From Synergistales bacterium (GTDB lineage: Bacteria; Synergistota; Synergistia; Synergistales; 79-D21): a DNA stretch of 5,746 nucleotides. Position 1 is the stretch's first letter. The number at the start of each line of letters is the position of its first letter. The notes under the pieces are model-generated. The model was given only the letters and a program-made list of their open reading frames with translations, made no database searches and was not told the DNA's origin. Made by a program: the position numbers and the translations under genes. The stretch is from assembly GCA_015657435.1 (NCBI GenBank), contig JADLKH010000004.1, forward strand, positions 132,056 through 137,801, read 5' to 3'. Shown here piece by piece: positions 1-4,987 of the stretch.

Positions 1-1410
1 GGAAAAACGGGAACTCCCCCTCTCGCCGACGGAGAAGTGGGACCTGTCTGGGAAATGTCCATGGAGGCGGAAAGGTGCTTCGGGTGTCCCCAGGACGTGG
101 AATGGACCTTTTCGAAAGGCCGCCTTTTCACCCTCCAGTCCCGGCCTGTCACGGCGGGAGCGGAAGGGGAGGCCGGAAGCCGGGCCTGGAACCTGTCGCT
201 CAGGCGGAGCTTCGAAAACCTGAAGGCGCTGGGGGAACGGATCAGGGAAACGCTCGTCCCGGCCCTGGTGGAGGAAGCCGGCGACCTGTCGCGGACGTCC
301 GTCGGGGAATTGGGTGACGGCCTCCTGGCCGAGGTCCTCAAGGATCGGGAGGAAGCGTTCCTGCGATGGAGCCGCGTCTACTGGGACGAGTTCATTCCCT
401 TTGCCCACGGTGCCCGGCTTTTCGGCCAGGTCTACAACGACCGCGTGAAGCCCGAGGACCCGTTTCGTTTCATCGATCTGCTGCGGCCCCGCAGGATGGT
501 GGGCACCGACCGCAACGCCCGTCTCGAGGAGGCGTCCGACAGTCTGGGGCGGAATCCTGCCCTGAAGTCGGAGACGAAGGCCTTCCTCGAGGGTAACGGG
601 GAAACACCGGGTGTGGAGGCCTTCCTGAAAGGCGTTTCCGCCGACCTGGGGGCGGACACGGATCTGGTCCTCTCGGGAACCGGGAGCAGGCGCGCCCTCG
701 CGGGGTTCCTGCTGGAAATGGCGTCGCGGCCGAAAGCCGCTCGATCCGTGGAAGAGGGAAGGGAAGCTCTTGAAAGGGCGTTCCTGGATTGCTTCGAGGG
801 GGAGGAACGGGCTTTCGCCGGGGAGCTCCTGGAGTTGGCCCGGGCAAGCTACCGTCTCAGGGACGAGGACAACATTTACCTGGGAAGGGTCGAGCGCCTC
901 CGCACGGAAGCGCTCGATGAAGCGGGCCGGCGGCTGGGAAAGAGGCTGGGGGTCAATCTCGAGGGCCTCGAAACCGCAGATGCCTGCCGGGCCCTGGAAG
1001 ATCCTTCCTACCGGCCTGTCCCTGCCGCCCTGGAAAAGAAAGAGGGGACCCTCCCCGCCGGACCTGCCGTTTCCGTCCGGGCCCGCCAGCTTGTCGGGCA
1101 ACCTGCCGGGCCGGGGCTGGCCCGGGGTGTCGCCCGGGTCGTCCGCTCCCGCGAAGACCTCCTTGGTTTCAAGTCCGGGGAGATCCTCGTCTGCGACGCG
1201 ATCGACCCCAACATGACCTTTGTCGTCCCCCTGTGTTCAGGGATCGTGGAGCGCCGGGGCGGGATGCTCATCCACGGGGCCATCATCGCCCGGGAATACG
1301 GCCTTCCCTGCGTCACGGGCGTCCCGGGCGCAACAGGGCTGATCCGAAGCGGCGACAACCTGACCGTGGACGGCTACCTCGGCATCGTCGTCATCCACGG
1401 TCAGGGATAG
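1..1410 (+). CDS. PEP-synthase / rifampicin-phosphotransferase-like enzyme, C-terminal part (5' end outside window)
   Basis: The frame is open from base 1, so the true start lies upstream; the GTG at 37 is internal. Seen: around window codons 30-50 is the end of a PPDK_N (ATP-grasp) domain, with PQDVEW and LQSRPVT matching the family's closing ATP-binding motif. A helical middle region of about 300 residues that I do not recognise follows. The C-terminal PEP-utiliser mobile domain spans about codons 365-465, with the GGxxxH phosphohistidine motif (GGMLIH, His at codon 425) followed by AIIAREYGLPCVTG. The protein stops right after this domain, so it lacks the C-terminal PEP/pyruvate-binding barrel of true PEP synthase (PpsA). 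An ATP-grasp, middle domain, His-domain order is known from rifampicin phosphotransferase and related ATP-dependent dikinases. The substrate cannot be read from the sequence. The gene ends in TAG at 1408-1410 and overlaps the convergent gene by 10 bp; I see no terminator between them. Confidence 0.85.
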   Translation, partial: GKTGTPPLADGEVGPVWEMSMEAERCFGCPQDVEWTFSKGRLFTLQSRPVTAGAEGEAGSRAWNLSLRRSFENLKALGERIRETLVPALVEEAGDLSRTSVGELGDGLLAEVLKDREEAFLRWSRVYWDEFIPFAHGARLFGQVYNDRVKPEDPFRFIDLLRPRRMVGTDRNARLEEASDSLGRNPALKSETKAFLEGNGETPGVEAFLKGVSADLGADTDLVLSGTGSRRALAGFLLEMASRPKAARSVEEGREALERAFLDCFEGEERAFAGELLELARASYRLRDEDNIYLGRVERLRTEALDEAGRRLGKRLGVNLEGLETADACRALEDPSYRPVPAALEKKEGTLPAGPAVSVRARQLVGQPAGPGLARGVARVVRSREDLLGFKSGEILVCDAIDPNMTFVVPLCSGIVERRGGMLIHGAIIAREYGLPCVTGVPGATGLIRSGDNLTVDGYLGIVVIHGQG

Positions 1411-1706
1411 GCTTTTGCCAGCAGGGCCTTCAGCTTCTCCTCGGTCATGGAGACGTAAAGCTCCCCCCTGAACTCGATCACCGGCGGCAGCGAGCAGGCT
1501 CCCAGGCAGGAGCTCTTCTTCACCGTCACCTTGTCGGTCAGCCCCATTTCCCGGACGACCCTCTCGGCCGTCTTGTAGAAAGTCTTGTCGCAAACCCCGC
1601 AAACAAGGAGCGTTTCGGCGGCGCTGGCGGAATCGGCCTTAAAAACCGACGCACCGGCGAGGGTCAGGATCGCGGCCAGGCAAAAAAGCAAAAGAACTTT
1701 ACGCAT
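1401..1706 (-). CDS. Exported thioredoxin-like [2Fe-2S] ferredoxin-fold protein
   Basis: A 101-residue protein. The ATG at 1706 is chosen because AGGAGGT lies 8 nt upstream; a GTG three codons earlier overlaps that ribosome binding site and is rejected. Residues 1-29 form a Sec signal peptide: MRKV, a hydrophobic core from about 5 to 19, then SASA or SAA before AET, giving a mature chain of about 72 residues outside the cytoplasmic membrane. The mature part resembles the thioredoxin-like [2Fe-2S] domain of NuoE/HydA-type subunits: LLVCGVC (Cys36, Cys39), then CLGAC (Cys67, Cys71) followed by PPVIEFRGELY and a C-terminal helix starting at MTEEKLKALL. The Cys-x3-Cys second pair is classic. The first pair is a close CxxC, tighter than the usual NuoE spacing, so a redox dithiol or other metal site is possible. 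Relatives are normally cytoplasmic subunits; here it is a stand-alone exported protein. The partner is unknown. It is divergent from the MOSC-Fur gene. Confidence 0.8.
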   Translation of the reverse strand: MRKVLLLFCLAAILTLAGASVFKADSASAAETLLVCGVCDKTFYKTAERVVREMGLTDKVTVKKSSCLGACSLPPVIEFRGELYVSMTEEKLKALLAKAYP

Positions 1707-1725
1707 TTTTCCCACCTCCTATAAT
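1698..1725 (+). promoter_or_regulatory. Candidate sigma70-type promoter of the MOSC-Fur gene
   Basis: A perfect -10 TATAAT lies at 1720-1725, with TTTACG (4/6 to TTGACA) at 1698-1703 and a 16-bp spacer. Transcription would start near 1732, leaving a leader of about 85 nt before the ATG at 1818. The promoter overlaps the first codons and ribosome binding site of the divergent minus-strand gene. The -10 is embedded in TATAATGATT, which resembles one half of a PerR/Fur-type box, so autoregulation is possible but weakly supported. Confidence 0.45.
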
Positions 1726-1763
1726 GATTCAGGAACCATTCTAATCAGGCCTGCGGCTAAGGA

Positions 1764-1790
1764 ATCGGTGTTTTTACCGATCAACCGGTT
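1764..1790 (+). promoter_or_regulatory. Inverted repeat plus palindrome in the MOSC-Fur leader
   Basis: ATCGGT (1764-1769) and ACCGAT (1776-1781) form a perfect 6-bp inverted repeat around GTTTTT. One base later comes the 8-bp palindrome AACCGGTT (1783-1790). The element sits between the predicted start point and the ribosome binding site (AAGGAG, 1801-1806) of the MOSC-Fur gene. No T-run follows, so it is not a canonical terminator. It could be an mRNA hairpin or a protein site for the divergent pair; function unknown. Confidence 0.3.
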
Positions 1791-1817
1791 AAGAAAGGTA
1801 AAGGAGAGTCGGAAAAG

Positions 1818-2783
1818 ATGGCCAAAGTCACGGCGGTCTGCACCAGCAGCAAGAGGCAGGAACCCAAAAAACCGAGGGCCGAGGGCGTCTTCGTCGAGGG
1901 AAAGGGCATCGAGGGCGATTCCCATTTCGGCATGGTCGAGCGCCAGATCAGCCTCCTTCGGGCCGAAGACATCCGCGAGGCCGAGCAGACGGCCGGGTTT
2001 TCCTTTCCGCCCGGCAGTCTCGCCGAAAACCTCGTCGTCGAGGGCTTGCCGGAAGAACTCGTTCCCGGCGAGGTTCTCGCCCTGGGTCCGTCGGTCCGCC
2101 TTCGCGTCGCCGAAAAAGGCAAGAAGCCCGGAGAGCCCCATAGCTACGATTATCGGGGGTGGTGCCTCCTGCCGGTCCAGGGCTATTTTCTCTCGGTCGA
2201 ACGGGGGGGACGCGTCGTTCCCGGCGATGAGGCCGTCCTGGAAAGGGAGGCCTCCGGACCGCATCTTGAAGAGAAGAGCCTTCGGCAGAGGGCCGAGGAG
2301 TTCCTGGAGGCCCTGAGGCGGAGAGGGTGCCGGAGGACGGAGCAGCGCCGCCTGATCATCGAGATCCTGCTCGAGAGCGAAGGCGAGCATCTCAACGCCA
2401 GGGAACTCATGGACCGAGTCCAGTCCAGGGACCCGAGCATCGGTTTCGCGACGGTCTACCGGACCCTGCTGCTTTTGGGAGAAACGGGACTGGTCCACTC
2501 CTTCGATCAGGGGGAGGGGTTCGCCCGGTTCGACATCCCGCGGGAAACGATGCATTTCCACATTCTTTGCCGTTCGTGCGGGAGGATGGGGCACCTGCCC
2601 GACGAGGCGGCGAAGCAGGAGATCGTAAAGAGCTGGATCAGGGAAGCCGGGTTCGAGATGGTCCCCCAAACCTTCCAGGTTTACGGACTTTGTTCGGAAT
2701 GCCGTGACAAGGGGGTCCCGGGCTGCGAAGCGGAAAGAAACGAGACCTGCTGTGGCAGGCGTCGTCACGGCTGGAACCGGTGA
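1818..2783 (+). CDS. MOSC domain - Fur-family transcriptional regulator fusion protein
   Basis: A 321-residue protein; ATG start with AAGGAG about 11 nt upstream. Residues 1-142 are a MOSC domain of the small stand-alone type: AVCTS at 6-10, VEGKGIEGDSH at 26-36, RQISLL at 42-47, GSLAENLVVEGL at 66-77, LVPGEVLALG at 81-90, and GGRVVPGDE near 130-138. MOSC domains are sulfur-carrier domains linked to molybdenum cofactor chemistry. Residues about 155-296 are a complete Fur repressor: RRTEQRRLII helix, His191 in EHLNARELM, recognition helix IGFATVYRTL (208-217), metal-region HFHILC (246-251), and zinc pairs Cys251/254 and Cys292/295. The tail adds Cys303, Cys311 and Cys312. No in-frame ATG, GTG or TTG with a ribosome binding site lies at the junction, so the Fur half is not a separate gene. 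The usual MOSC cysteine after the barrel strand (family GKxCH) reads GKKPGEPH here. Inferred role: metal- or Mo/S-responsive repressor of the adjacent NifX/Mrp operons. Confidence 0.9.
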   Translation: MAKVTAVCTSSKRQEPKKPRAEGVFVEGKGIEGDSHFGMVERQISLLRAEDIREAEQTAGFSFPPGSLAENLVVEGLPEELVPGEVLALGPSVRLRVAEKGKKPGEPHSYDYRGWCLLPVQGYFLSVERGGRVVPGDEAVLEREASGPHLEEKSLRQRAEEFLEALRRRGCRRTEQRRLIIEILLESEGEHLNARELMDRVQSRDPSIGFATVYRTLLLLGETGLVHSFDQGEGFARFDIPRETMHFHILCRSCGRMGHLPDEAAKQEIVKSWIREAGFEMVPQTFQVYGLCSECRDKGVPGCEAERNETCCGRRRHGWNR

Positions 2784-2807
2784 TCGTCGCAAGAGGATTC
2801 CCGGCTC

Positions 2808-2835
2808 TTGACTCGTGAGTCCTGTGGTTTACAAT
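2808..2835 (+). promoter_or_regulatory. Promoter of the NifX-Mrp operon
   Basis: TTGACT (2808-2813) and TACAAT (2830-2835) are separated by 16 bp, each 5/6 to the sigma70 consensus. The expected start point near 2842 falls just before the Fur-box-like palindrome at 2845-2863. The spacer contains GACTC-GT-GAGTC (2810-2821), a 5-bp inverted repeat, and the -35 overlaps a CAAGAG/CTCTTG inverted repeat (2790-2810); both may be chance. Confidence 0.6.
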
Positions 2836-2844
2836 ACCTCTCGG

Positions 2845-2863
2845 TTATTGAGAATGAGTCTCT
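2845..2863 (+). promoter_or_regulatory. Fur-box-like operator at the NifX-Mrp start point
   Basis: The site reads TTATTGAGAATGAGTCTCT. Its core GAGAATGAGTCTC (2850-2862) is a palindrome about a central G, with five of six pairs matching. It has the AGAATGA-type core and 7-1-7 style typical of bacterial iron boxes. It lies immediately downstream of the -10, where a repressor would block initiation, and the gene just upstream encodes a Fur-family protein. A close copy lies at 4692-4710. Confidence 0.55.
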
Positions 2864-2886
2864 CTAGCGACGAGGGGGGAATCGGG

Positions 2887-3276
2887 ATGAACATCGCAGT
2901 CGCGGCCGAGGGGCAAACGCCTCAATCCAGGCCCGCCGACCGTTTTGCCAGAGCGCCGTGGTTTCTGCTTTTCAGCGGGGAGGGAACGTTCCTCGAGGCC
3001 GTGAACACGGCGGCGGGAGAACATGGAGCGGCGGCCGCAGCCGTCGGGCTGCTGGCCGGCCGGGGCGTGGGAGTGGTCCTGGCGCCCAGGCTCGGCCCGA
3101 ACGCGGTTTCAGCCCTTGCCGCGGCGAACATGAAGGCGTATCTTTCGGAAGGCGCGACGGCGGAAGACGGAGTGAGGATCTACCTTTCGGGGAAAGCCGG
3201 GAGCCTGGACTTACCTGCCGAAAATCGGGACCGGAAAGAATCATCTGAATTGAAAGGGGAAAAAGATCGTGTCTGA
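2887..3276 (+). CDS. NifX/NifB-family (dinitrogenase iron-molybdenum cofactor biosynthesis type) protein
   Basis: A 129-residue protein. The ATG at 2887 follows GAGGGGGGA with suitable spacing; the upstream ATG at 2853 would place the start inside the operator. The fold is the small NifX/NafY/ORP domain: MNIAVAAEG opening strand, DRFARAPWFLLF at 16-27 (family SxRFGRAPYF), VNTAAGEHGAAAA near 38-50 (family NxxxxxxxGAG), LLAGRGVGVVLAPRLGPNAVSALAAANMKAYLS with the GPNA loop, then a charged tail. Domains of this family bind or carry metal-sulfur clusters, including FeMo-co precursors in nitrogen fixers and the Mo-Cu cluster of Desulfovibrio ORP. No nitrogenase genes are visible, so nitrogen fixation should not be inferred. 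It is the first gene after the Fur-box promoter and overlaps the Mrp gene by 8 bp, which implies coupled translation. The expected Gly in RFGRAP is Ala here. The ligand is unknown. Confidence 0.85.
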   Translation: MNIAVAAEGQTPQSRPADRFARAPWFLLFSGEGTFLEAVNTAAGEHGAAAAAVGLLAGRGVGVVLAPRLGPNAVSALAAANMKAYLSEGATAEDGVRIYLSGKAGSLDLPAENRDRKESSELKGEKDRV

Positions 3277-4114
3277 AAATGCCTGCGGGAGCTGTTCCCA
3301 GAAAGGGACCTGCAATTCGGCGCCCGAAACCTGCGGACTGCCCCCGAAAAGCGACAAGGGCCGCATCCGACGGATCGTGGCGGTGGGAAGCGGGAAGGGC
3401 GGCGTGGGAAAAAGCTCCGTTTCCGCGCTCCTGGCCATCGGCCTGGCCCGGAAGGGACAAAAGGTCGGCGTGCTGGATGCGGACATCACCGGCCCGTCGA
3501 TCCCGAAGCTTTTGGGCGTCAGGGCCCTGCCGGAAGGATCGCCGCTCGGGGTTGTGCCGCCCAAGTCGCCGGTCCTCGGCATTTCCGTCATGTCGATCAA
3601 CCTGCTCCTTGATGACGTGACGAAGCCTGTCGTCTGGAGGGGTCCGATCATCGGCAACACCGTGAAGCAGTTCTACGAGGAAGTGTTCTGGGGGGACCTG
3701 GATACCCTGATCGTCGACCTGCCCCCGGGAACCTCCGACGCTCCGCTGACCGTCATGCAGAGCCTGCCCCTGGACGGCGTGGTCATCGTGACCTCGCCCC
3801 AGGAACTGGCCAATATGGTGGTGGAAAAGGCCATGAACATGGCGAAGATGATGGATATCCCGATTCTGGGTCTGGTCGAGAACATGGCCTATGCCGTCTG
3901 CCCCCACTGCGGCGAACGCTGGGACCTCTTCGGCCCCAGCCGGGTGGACTCCCTGGCGGCGAAGTGGGAGGTTTCAACGCTGGCGAGCCTTCCCATGGAT
4001 GCCTTCATCTCCCGCCTTGGGGACAAGGGACGCCTTGAGGAATACGACAACCCGGACCTTCTCGACCCGATGATCGAGGCCTTTTGCGCCGTAAAGGCTT
4101 CCGTCGCGGAGTGA
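3269..4114 (+). CDS. mrp: Mrp/NBP35-family Fe-S cluster carrier ATPase
   Basis: A 281-residue cytoplasmic P-loop ATPase of the Mrp/ApbC/NBP35 group, which binds labile Fe-S clusters and delivers them to apo-proteins. GTG start at 3269 with AAAGGGGA about 10 nt upstream. Seen in order: a Cys-rich N terminus, Cys6-x2-Cys9-x5-Cys15-x6-Cys22, whose CX2CX5C core matches the NBP35 N-terminal ferredoxin motif; deviant Walker A GSGKGGVGKS (40-49); DADITGPSIPKLLG (70-83); WRGPIIGN (123-130); Walker B region DTLIVDLPPGTSD (145-157); ENMAYAVCPHCGE with the cluster-binding CPHC (Cys211, Cys214) typical of the family; and a C-terminal region ending SVAE. Full family length. Its start overlaps the preceding NifX gene by 8 bp, so the two proteins are probably made together. 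In some Desulfovibrio the same two domains are fused in one chain (MrpORP). A terminator follows the stop by 9 nt. Confidence 0.92.
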   Translation: MSENACGSCSQKGTCNSAPETCGLPPKSDKGRIRRIVAVGSGKGGVGKSSVSALLAIGLARKGQKVGVLDADITGPSIPKLLGVRALPEGSPLGVVPPKSPVLGISVMSINLLLDDVTKPVVWRGPIIGNTVKQFYEEVFWGDLDTLIVDLPPGTSDAPLTVMQSLPLDGVVIVTSPQELANMVVEKAMNMAKMMDIPILGLVENMAYAVCPHCGERWDLFGPSRVDSLAAKWEVSTLASLPMDAFISRLGDKGRLEEYDNPDLLDPMIEAFCAVKASVAE

Positions 4115-4122
4115 AAACGAAA

Positions 4123-4160
4123 GAAAAAGTCCCCGGCGCGTGTGCGCCGGGGACTTTTTC
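4123..4160. terminator. Bidirectional intrinsic terminator
   Basis: A perfect 17-bp inverted repeat: the left arm GAAAAAGTCCCCGGCGC (4123-4139) pairs with its exact complement at 4144-4160 around the loop GTGT. The A-run on one side and T-run on the other give a GC-rich stem with a U-tract in either direction. It ends the NifX-Mrp operon on the plus strand and the CGGC-domain gene on the minus strand, whose TGA at 4161-4159 touches the stem. Confidence 0.92.
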
Positions 4161-4608
4161 AGTTGTAGGCGAGCCGGATCTCCGGCGTGGCGAGGGTGGG
4201 TGCGATCAGTTCCTGCCAGAGCGGAGAATTCCAGGTCCCCAGTACGGCGTGGAATTTGTAGTATTTCTCGGGGATCGGGTGGGTTCCCACGACCACTGGC
4301 AGGTCGTAGGCCTCGCGGATGAACCGCCTGAAGAAGTCGATGCGGGGGCACGGAGGGTAACCGACGATCATGCCGGTTGCGAAGTGGATGACGGTGGCCC
4401 CGTTTTTCTTCATTTCGGCCGGGGCGTACTCGATGTTCCCGCCCGGGCAGCCGTCGCAGGTGGTGTAGCCCACCAGCTCGACTTCCCTGCCTTCGTAAAG
4501 GCTGAAAGCTCCCTCCCTGTTCCTCAGGGCCCGGAGGCACTTCCCCCCGGCACACGTGTGGTACCGGTTGCAGATGAATATCCCGATCTTCACGAGCTCC
4601 TTTTCCAT
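4159..4608 (-). CDS. CGGC-domain putative metal-binding protein
   Basis: A 149-residue protein. The ATG at 4608 has AAGGAG 12 nt upstream; longer frames to the left of this start run through the promoter region and are not supported. The sequence follows the CGGC domain family of anaerobes: VKIGIFICNRYHTCAGGKCL (Cys13, Cys19, Cys24), GAFSLY at 33-38, ELVGYTTCDGCPGGNIEY with Cys51 and Cys54, MKKNGATVIHFATGM at 66-80, and PPCPRIDFF with Cys87. The conserved cysteines suggest metal or Fe-S binding; no biochemical function is known to me. The name-giving CGGC reads CDGC here (Gly to Asp), keeping both cysteines. No signal peptide or membrane segment is apparent. It is divergent from the DUF5320-NifX-MinD operon and shares its operator-rich intergenic region, which suggests co-regulation with the metal-cluster genes. 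Confidence 0.85.
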   Translation of the reverse strand: MEKELVKIGIFICNRYHTCAGGKCLRALRNREGAFSLYEGREVELVGYTTCDGCPGGNIEYAPAEMKKNGATVIHFATGMIVGYPPCPRIDFFRRFIREAYDLPVVVGTHPIPEKYYKFHAVLGTWNSPLWQELIAPTLATPEIRLAYN

Positions 4609-4631
4609 CCGGCGGACACGCTCCTTATTAT

Positions 4632-4646
4632 TGGGAATTATTCCCA
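4632..4646. promoter_or_regulatory. Perfect 7-1-7 palindrome at the CGGC-gene start point
   Basis: TGGGAAT-T-ATTCCCA is a perfect 15-bp palindrome with one central base. It lies just downstream of the minus-strand -10 (4650-4655), over the expected start point near 4643. The half-site TGGGAAT recurs at 4681-4687, overlapping the plus-strand -10. Its form suits a dimeric repressor; the regulator is unknown. Confidence 0.45.
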
Positions 4647-4649
4647 GTA

Positions 4650-4677
4650 AGTATACCCGAGGGATTGATTTTCTCCA
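4650..4677 (-). promoter_or_regulatory. Candidate promoter of the CGGC-domain gene
   Basis: On the minus strand TGGAGA (4677-4672, 4/6 to TTGACA) and TATACT (4655-4650, 5/6 to TATAAT) are separated by 16 bp. Start point expected near 4643, giving a leader of about 35 nt. Its -35 overlaps the left arm of the 4663-4703 inverted repeat, so one bound protein could affect both divergent promoters. Confidence 0.45.
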
Positions 4678-4703
4678 GAGTGGGAATATAATGAAAATCA
4701 ATC
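4663..4703. promoter_or_regulatory. 11-bp inverted repeat bracketing the DUF5320-operon -10
   Basis: GATTGATTTTC (4663-4673) and its exact complement GAAAATCAATC (4693-4703) flank the plus-strand -10 box. The arm centres are 30 bp apart, close to three helical turns. The left arm covers the -35 and the right arm the start point. The right arm extends into the Fur-like site at 4692-4710. Confidence 0.6.
4665..4692 (+). promoter_or_regulatory. Promoter of the DUF5320-NifX-MinD operon
   Basis: TTGATT (4665-4670, 4/6) and a perfect TATAAT (4687-4692) are separated by 16 bp. Transcription would start near 4699, giving a leader of about 25 nt before ATG 4724. Both elements lie within or next to the inverted repeat described above. 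Confidence 0.6.
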
Positions 4704-4710
4704 TCAATAA
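4692..4710 (-). promoter_or_regulatory. Second Fur-box-like operator
   Basis: Read on the minus strand this is TTATTGAGATTGATTTTCA. It matches the site at 2845-2863 at 15 of 19 positions, including the first nine bases and TGA. It covers the expected start point of the DUF5320 operon, the same position relative to -10 as the copy before the NifX-Mrp operon. Confidence 0.55.
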
Positions 4711-4723
4711 GGAGGCGATTCTC

Positions 4724-4966
4724 ATGCCCGGATTCGATCGGACAGCCCCTCGCGGCGTGGGGCCGTGTTCCGGTTGGGGAAGAGGGCCTTGCGGAGCCGG
4801 GAGGGCCTTTGGCCGCGGATGGCGGCGTTTTGGACGGGGGGTCGGGGCCGGTTGGGGTGCAAGTCCGGAGAAAGAAGCCCCTTCATCGGGACTCTCGGTT
4901 CGTTTGGCGGCGTTGGAGGAGGAAGTCCGCCGTTTGAGCGGGGAACGGAACAAATCGGAAGACTAG
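4724..4966 (+). CDS. DUF5320-type small Gly/Arg-rich protein
   Basis: An 80-residue protein. ATG 4724 is chosen for AAGGAGG 8 nt upstream; the frame is open further left but passes through the promoter. The N-terminal 47 residues are rich in Gly, Arg and Trp (MPGFDRTAPRGVGPCSGWGR, GRGWRRFGRG, GAGWG) with Cys15 and Cys23. This resembles the MPxGDxTGPxGxGPxTGRxxGxC opening of DUF5320 proteins. Residues about 56-74 form a short helix (LSVRLAALEEEVRRLSGE) with a coiled-coil-like pattern, as is usual at the C terminus of that family. DUF5320 proteins commonly sit next to NifX and MinD-like Fe-S ATPase genes in anaerobes, and this one is 21 bp upstream of such a gene. No biochemical role is known to me; an accessory or scaffold in metal-cluster handling is a guess from context. 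Confidence 0.75.
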   Translation: MPGFDRTAPRGVGPCSGWGRGPCGAGRAFGRGWRRFGRGVGAGWGASPEKEAPSSGLSVRLAALEEEVRRLSGERNKSED

Positions 4967-4987
4967 GATAAGGGAGGTCCATGCCGG

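Noticed and set aside
1720..1729. TATAATGATT as a PerR box for autoregulation
   Set aside because: Only the left half and centre match the TTATAATNATTATAA pattern; the right half does not. It is explained well enough as a -10 box.
1719..2792. Long minus-strand open frame opposite the MOSC-Fur gene
   Set aside because: No recognisable domain, no ribosome binding site, and it lies wholly antisense to a gene with clear MOSC and Fur motifs. Such frames are common in GC-rich DNA.
2790..2810. CAAGAG/CTCTTG inverted repeat after the MOSC-Fur stop
   Set aside because: Considered as a terminator, but the stem is only 6 bp, the loop is 9 nt and no T-run follows. It overlaps the next -35, so at most a weak operator.
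2972..3907. 311-codon minus-strand frame opposite NifX and Mrp
   Set aside because: Low-complexity His/Arg/Pro-rich translation spanning two well-supported plus-strand genes; a shadow frame.
4609..4953. Upstream extension of the CGGC gene on the minus strand
   Set aside because: It would be antisense to the DUF5320 gene and run through the divergent promoters. The added residues are Pro/Arg-rich without homology, and ATG 4608 has a Shine-Dalgarno site.
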